Assembly (NCBI GenBank): GCA_001972305.1
Contig: BDDD01001675.1
Span: 140,160-204,159 of the forward strand
Reading direction: 5' to 3'
DNA length: 64,000 nucleotides
Origin: Cephalotus follicularis
Lineage: Eukaryota; Streptophyta; Magnoliopsida; Oxalidales; Cephalotaceae
Made by a program: the position numbers and the translations under genes. Position 1 is the first letter of the stretch; each line of letters begins with the position of its first letter. Under the pieces are notes generated by a model. It was not told the origin of the DNA and searched no databases. It saw only the letters and a list, made by a program, of their open reading frames with translations. Below, piece by piece: positions 63,762 through 64,000 of the stretch.

Positions 63762-64000
63762 ATTGAGAAATGATCCTAGATCCATCGTCAAGCCTCAAGT
63801 CCAGGTCTCCAGCTCCAAGCTTTCTAACTTTTCTTAGTCCCTGCAATGAATTGCAAAGGTTAGTTCCACATCCAGTATCTAATACCCATGAAGAACTACT
63901 ATTCAAAGCTAGATTAAGTTCAATCATGAACATACCTGATGTACTCGCACCATACGGGTTATCAGCAGAGACAGCAGCAACAACAACACGACAATCCTTT
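63094..64000 (-). pseudogene. copia B protease end, gag-pre-integrase and integrase start, right copy
   Basis: SSSWVLDTGCGTNLCNSLQG (63890-63840) is the copia protease active-site region, followed by LRLDDGSRIISQFVGVYDIS, the shared YYFVMNIVRNSVSVSHLCSL, TYTWHCRLGHLSDARLSQLV and the integrase start of the duplicated unit. The polyprotein continues beyond the window. Confidence 0.87.

Larger units (their letters stand above)
59249..64000 (-). mobile_element. Ty1/copia element, copia B (Angela/Tork-like), 5' end outside the window
   Basis: Minus-strand order from the right edge: gag-pre-integrase/protease region, integrase core, RT, RNase H, which ends at the G4 LTR. Two long direct tandem duplications lie within it (59331-61212 and 62426-63761). 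Wording ([36 protein letters not shown]) fits the Angela/Tork group. Broken. Confidence 0.88.

Overview
The window is plant nuclear DNA made almost wholly of LTR retrotransposons nested in one another. I see no host gene, rRNA, tRNA or CRISPR array. The pointers to a flowering plant are chromovirus-type Ty3/gypsy elements (Tekay/Del-like), a Sirevirus, Angela/Tork-like Ty1/copia elements, an Athila/Tat-like gypsy with the wording of a tRNA-Asp primer site, and initiator-Met primer sites (TGGTATCAGAGC) behind many LTRs. The species cannot be named from sequence alone. Every element is treated as a fossil; all look broken, mostly with several breaks.

Layout. (1) 1-7886: 3' half of a Tekay-like gypsy (G1). 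Its 3' LTR (2156-7886) carries a solo LTR (4616-7740, minus) flanked by the exact 5-bp target duplication GACTT. (2) 7887-41576: a copia element (copia A, plus). It is split after its gag by a 26.4-kb insertion (10815-37206) flanked by the exact duplication GAGGA. (3) That insertion is a gypsy composite (G3) with three LTR copies around two internal segments. Inside it lies a minus-strand Sirevirus (11056-29247). The Sirevirus in turn holds a gag-only minus-strand gypsy (G5, 11826-~16260), a solo LTR (17264-19849) and a Tekay-like gypsy whose LTR parts are in swapped order (G2, 20540-26145). (4) 41577-45249: two gypsy LTR pieces either side of an old copia RT scrap. (5) 45250-47795: Athila/Tat-like LTR, primer site and gag. 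(6) 47796-49631: a copia LTR, minus strand. (7) 49632-59248: the best-preserved gypsy here (G4), with gag, protease, RT, RNase H, integrase and both LTRs. (8) 59249-64000: a minus-strand copia (copia B) containing two large, near-perfect tandem duplications.

The most unusual signals are not genes. First, palindromic motifs with a GTCGAC core (CAGTCGACTG or GCGTCGACGC) form irregular arrays in the LTRs or leaders of at least five unrelated retroelement lineages. In several Tekay-like LTRs they sit at two similar offsets. Second, the copia A leader holds four hairpins in a row with the same 17-nt loop sequence (TTTTGGCCCCCRTCAAG) on four different stems, each self-complementary. Third, the Tekay-like LTRs hold a set of stem-loops whose arms change in a compensatory way between LTR families. 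Fourth, G2 has the layout expected of an inserted one-LTR circle. Ages are by-eye LTR comparisons using the usual plant LTR clock: copia A oldest (about 9% LTR difference), G3 and G4 about 4-5% (roughly 1-2 million years).
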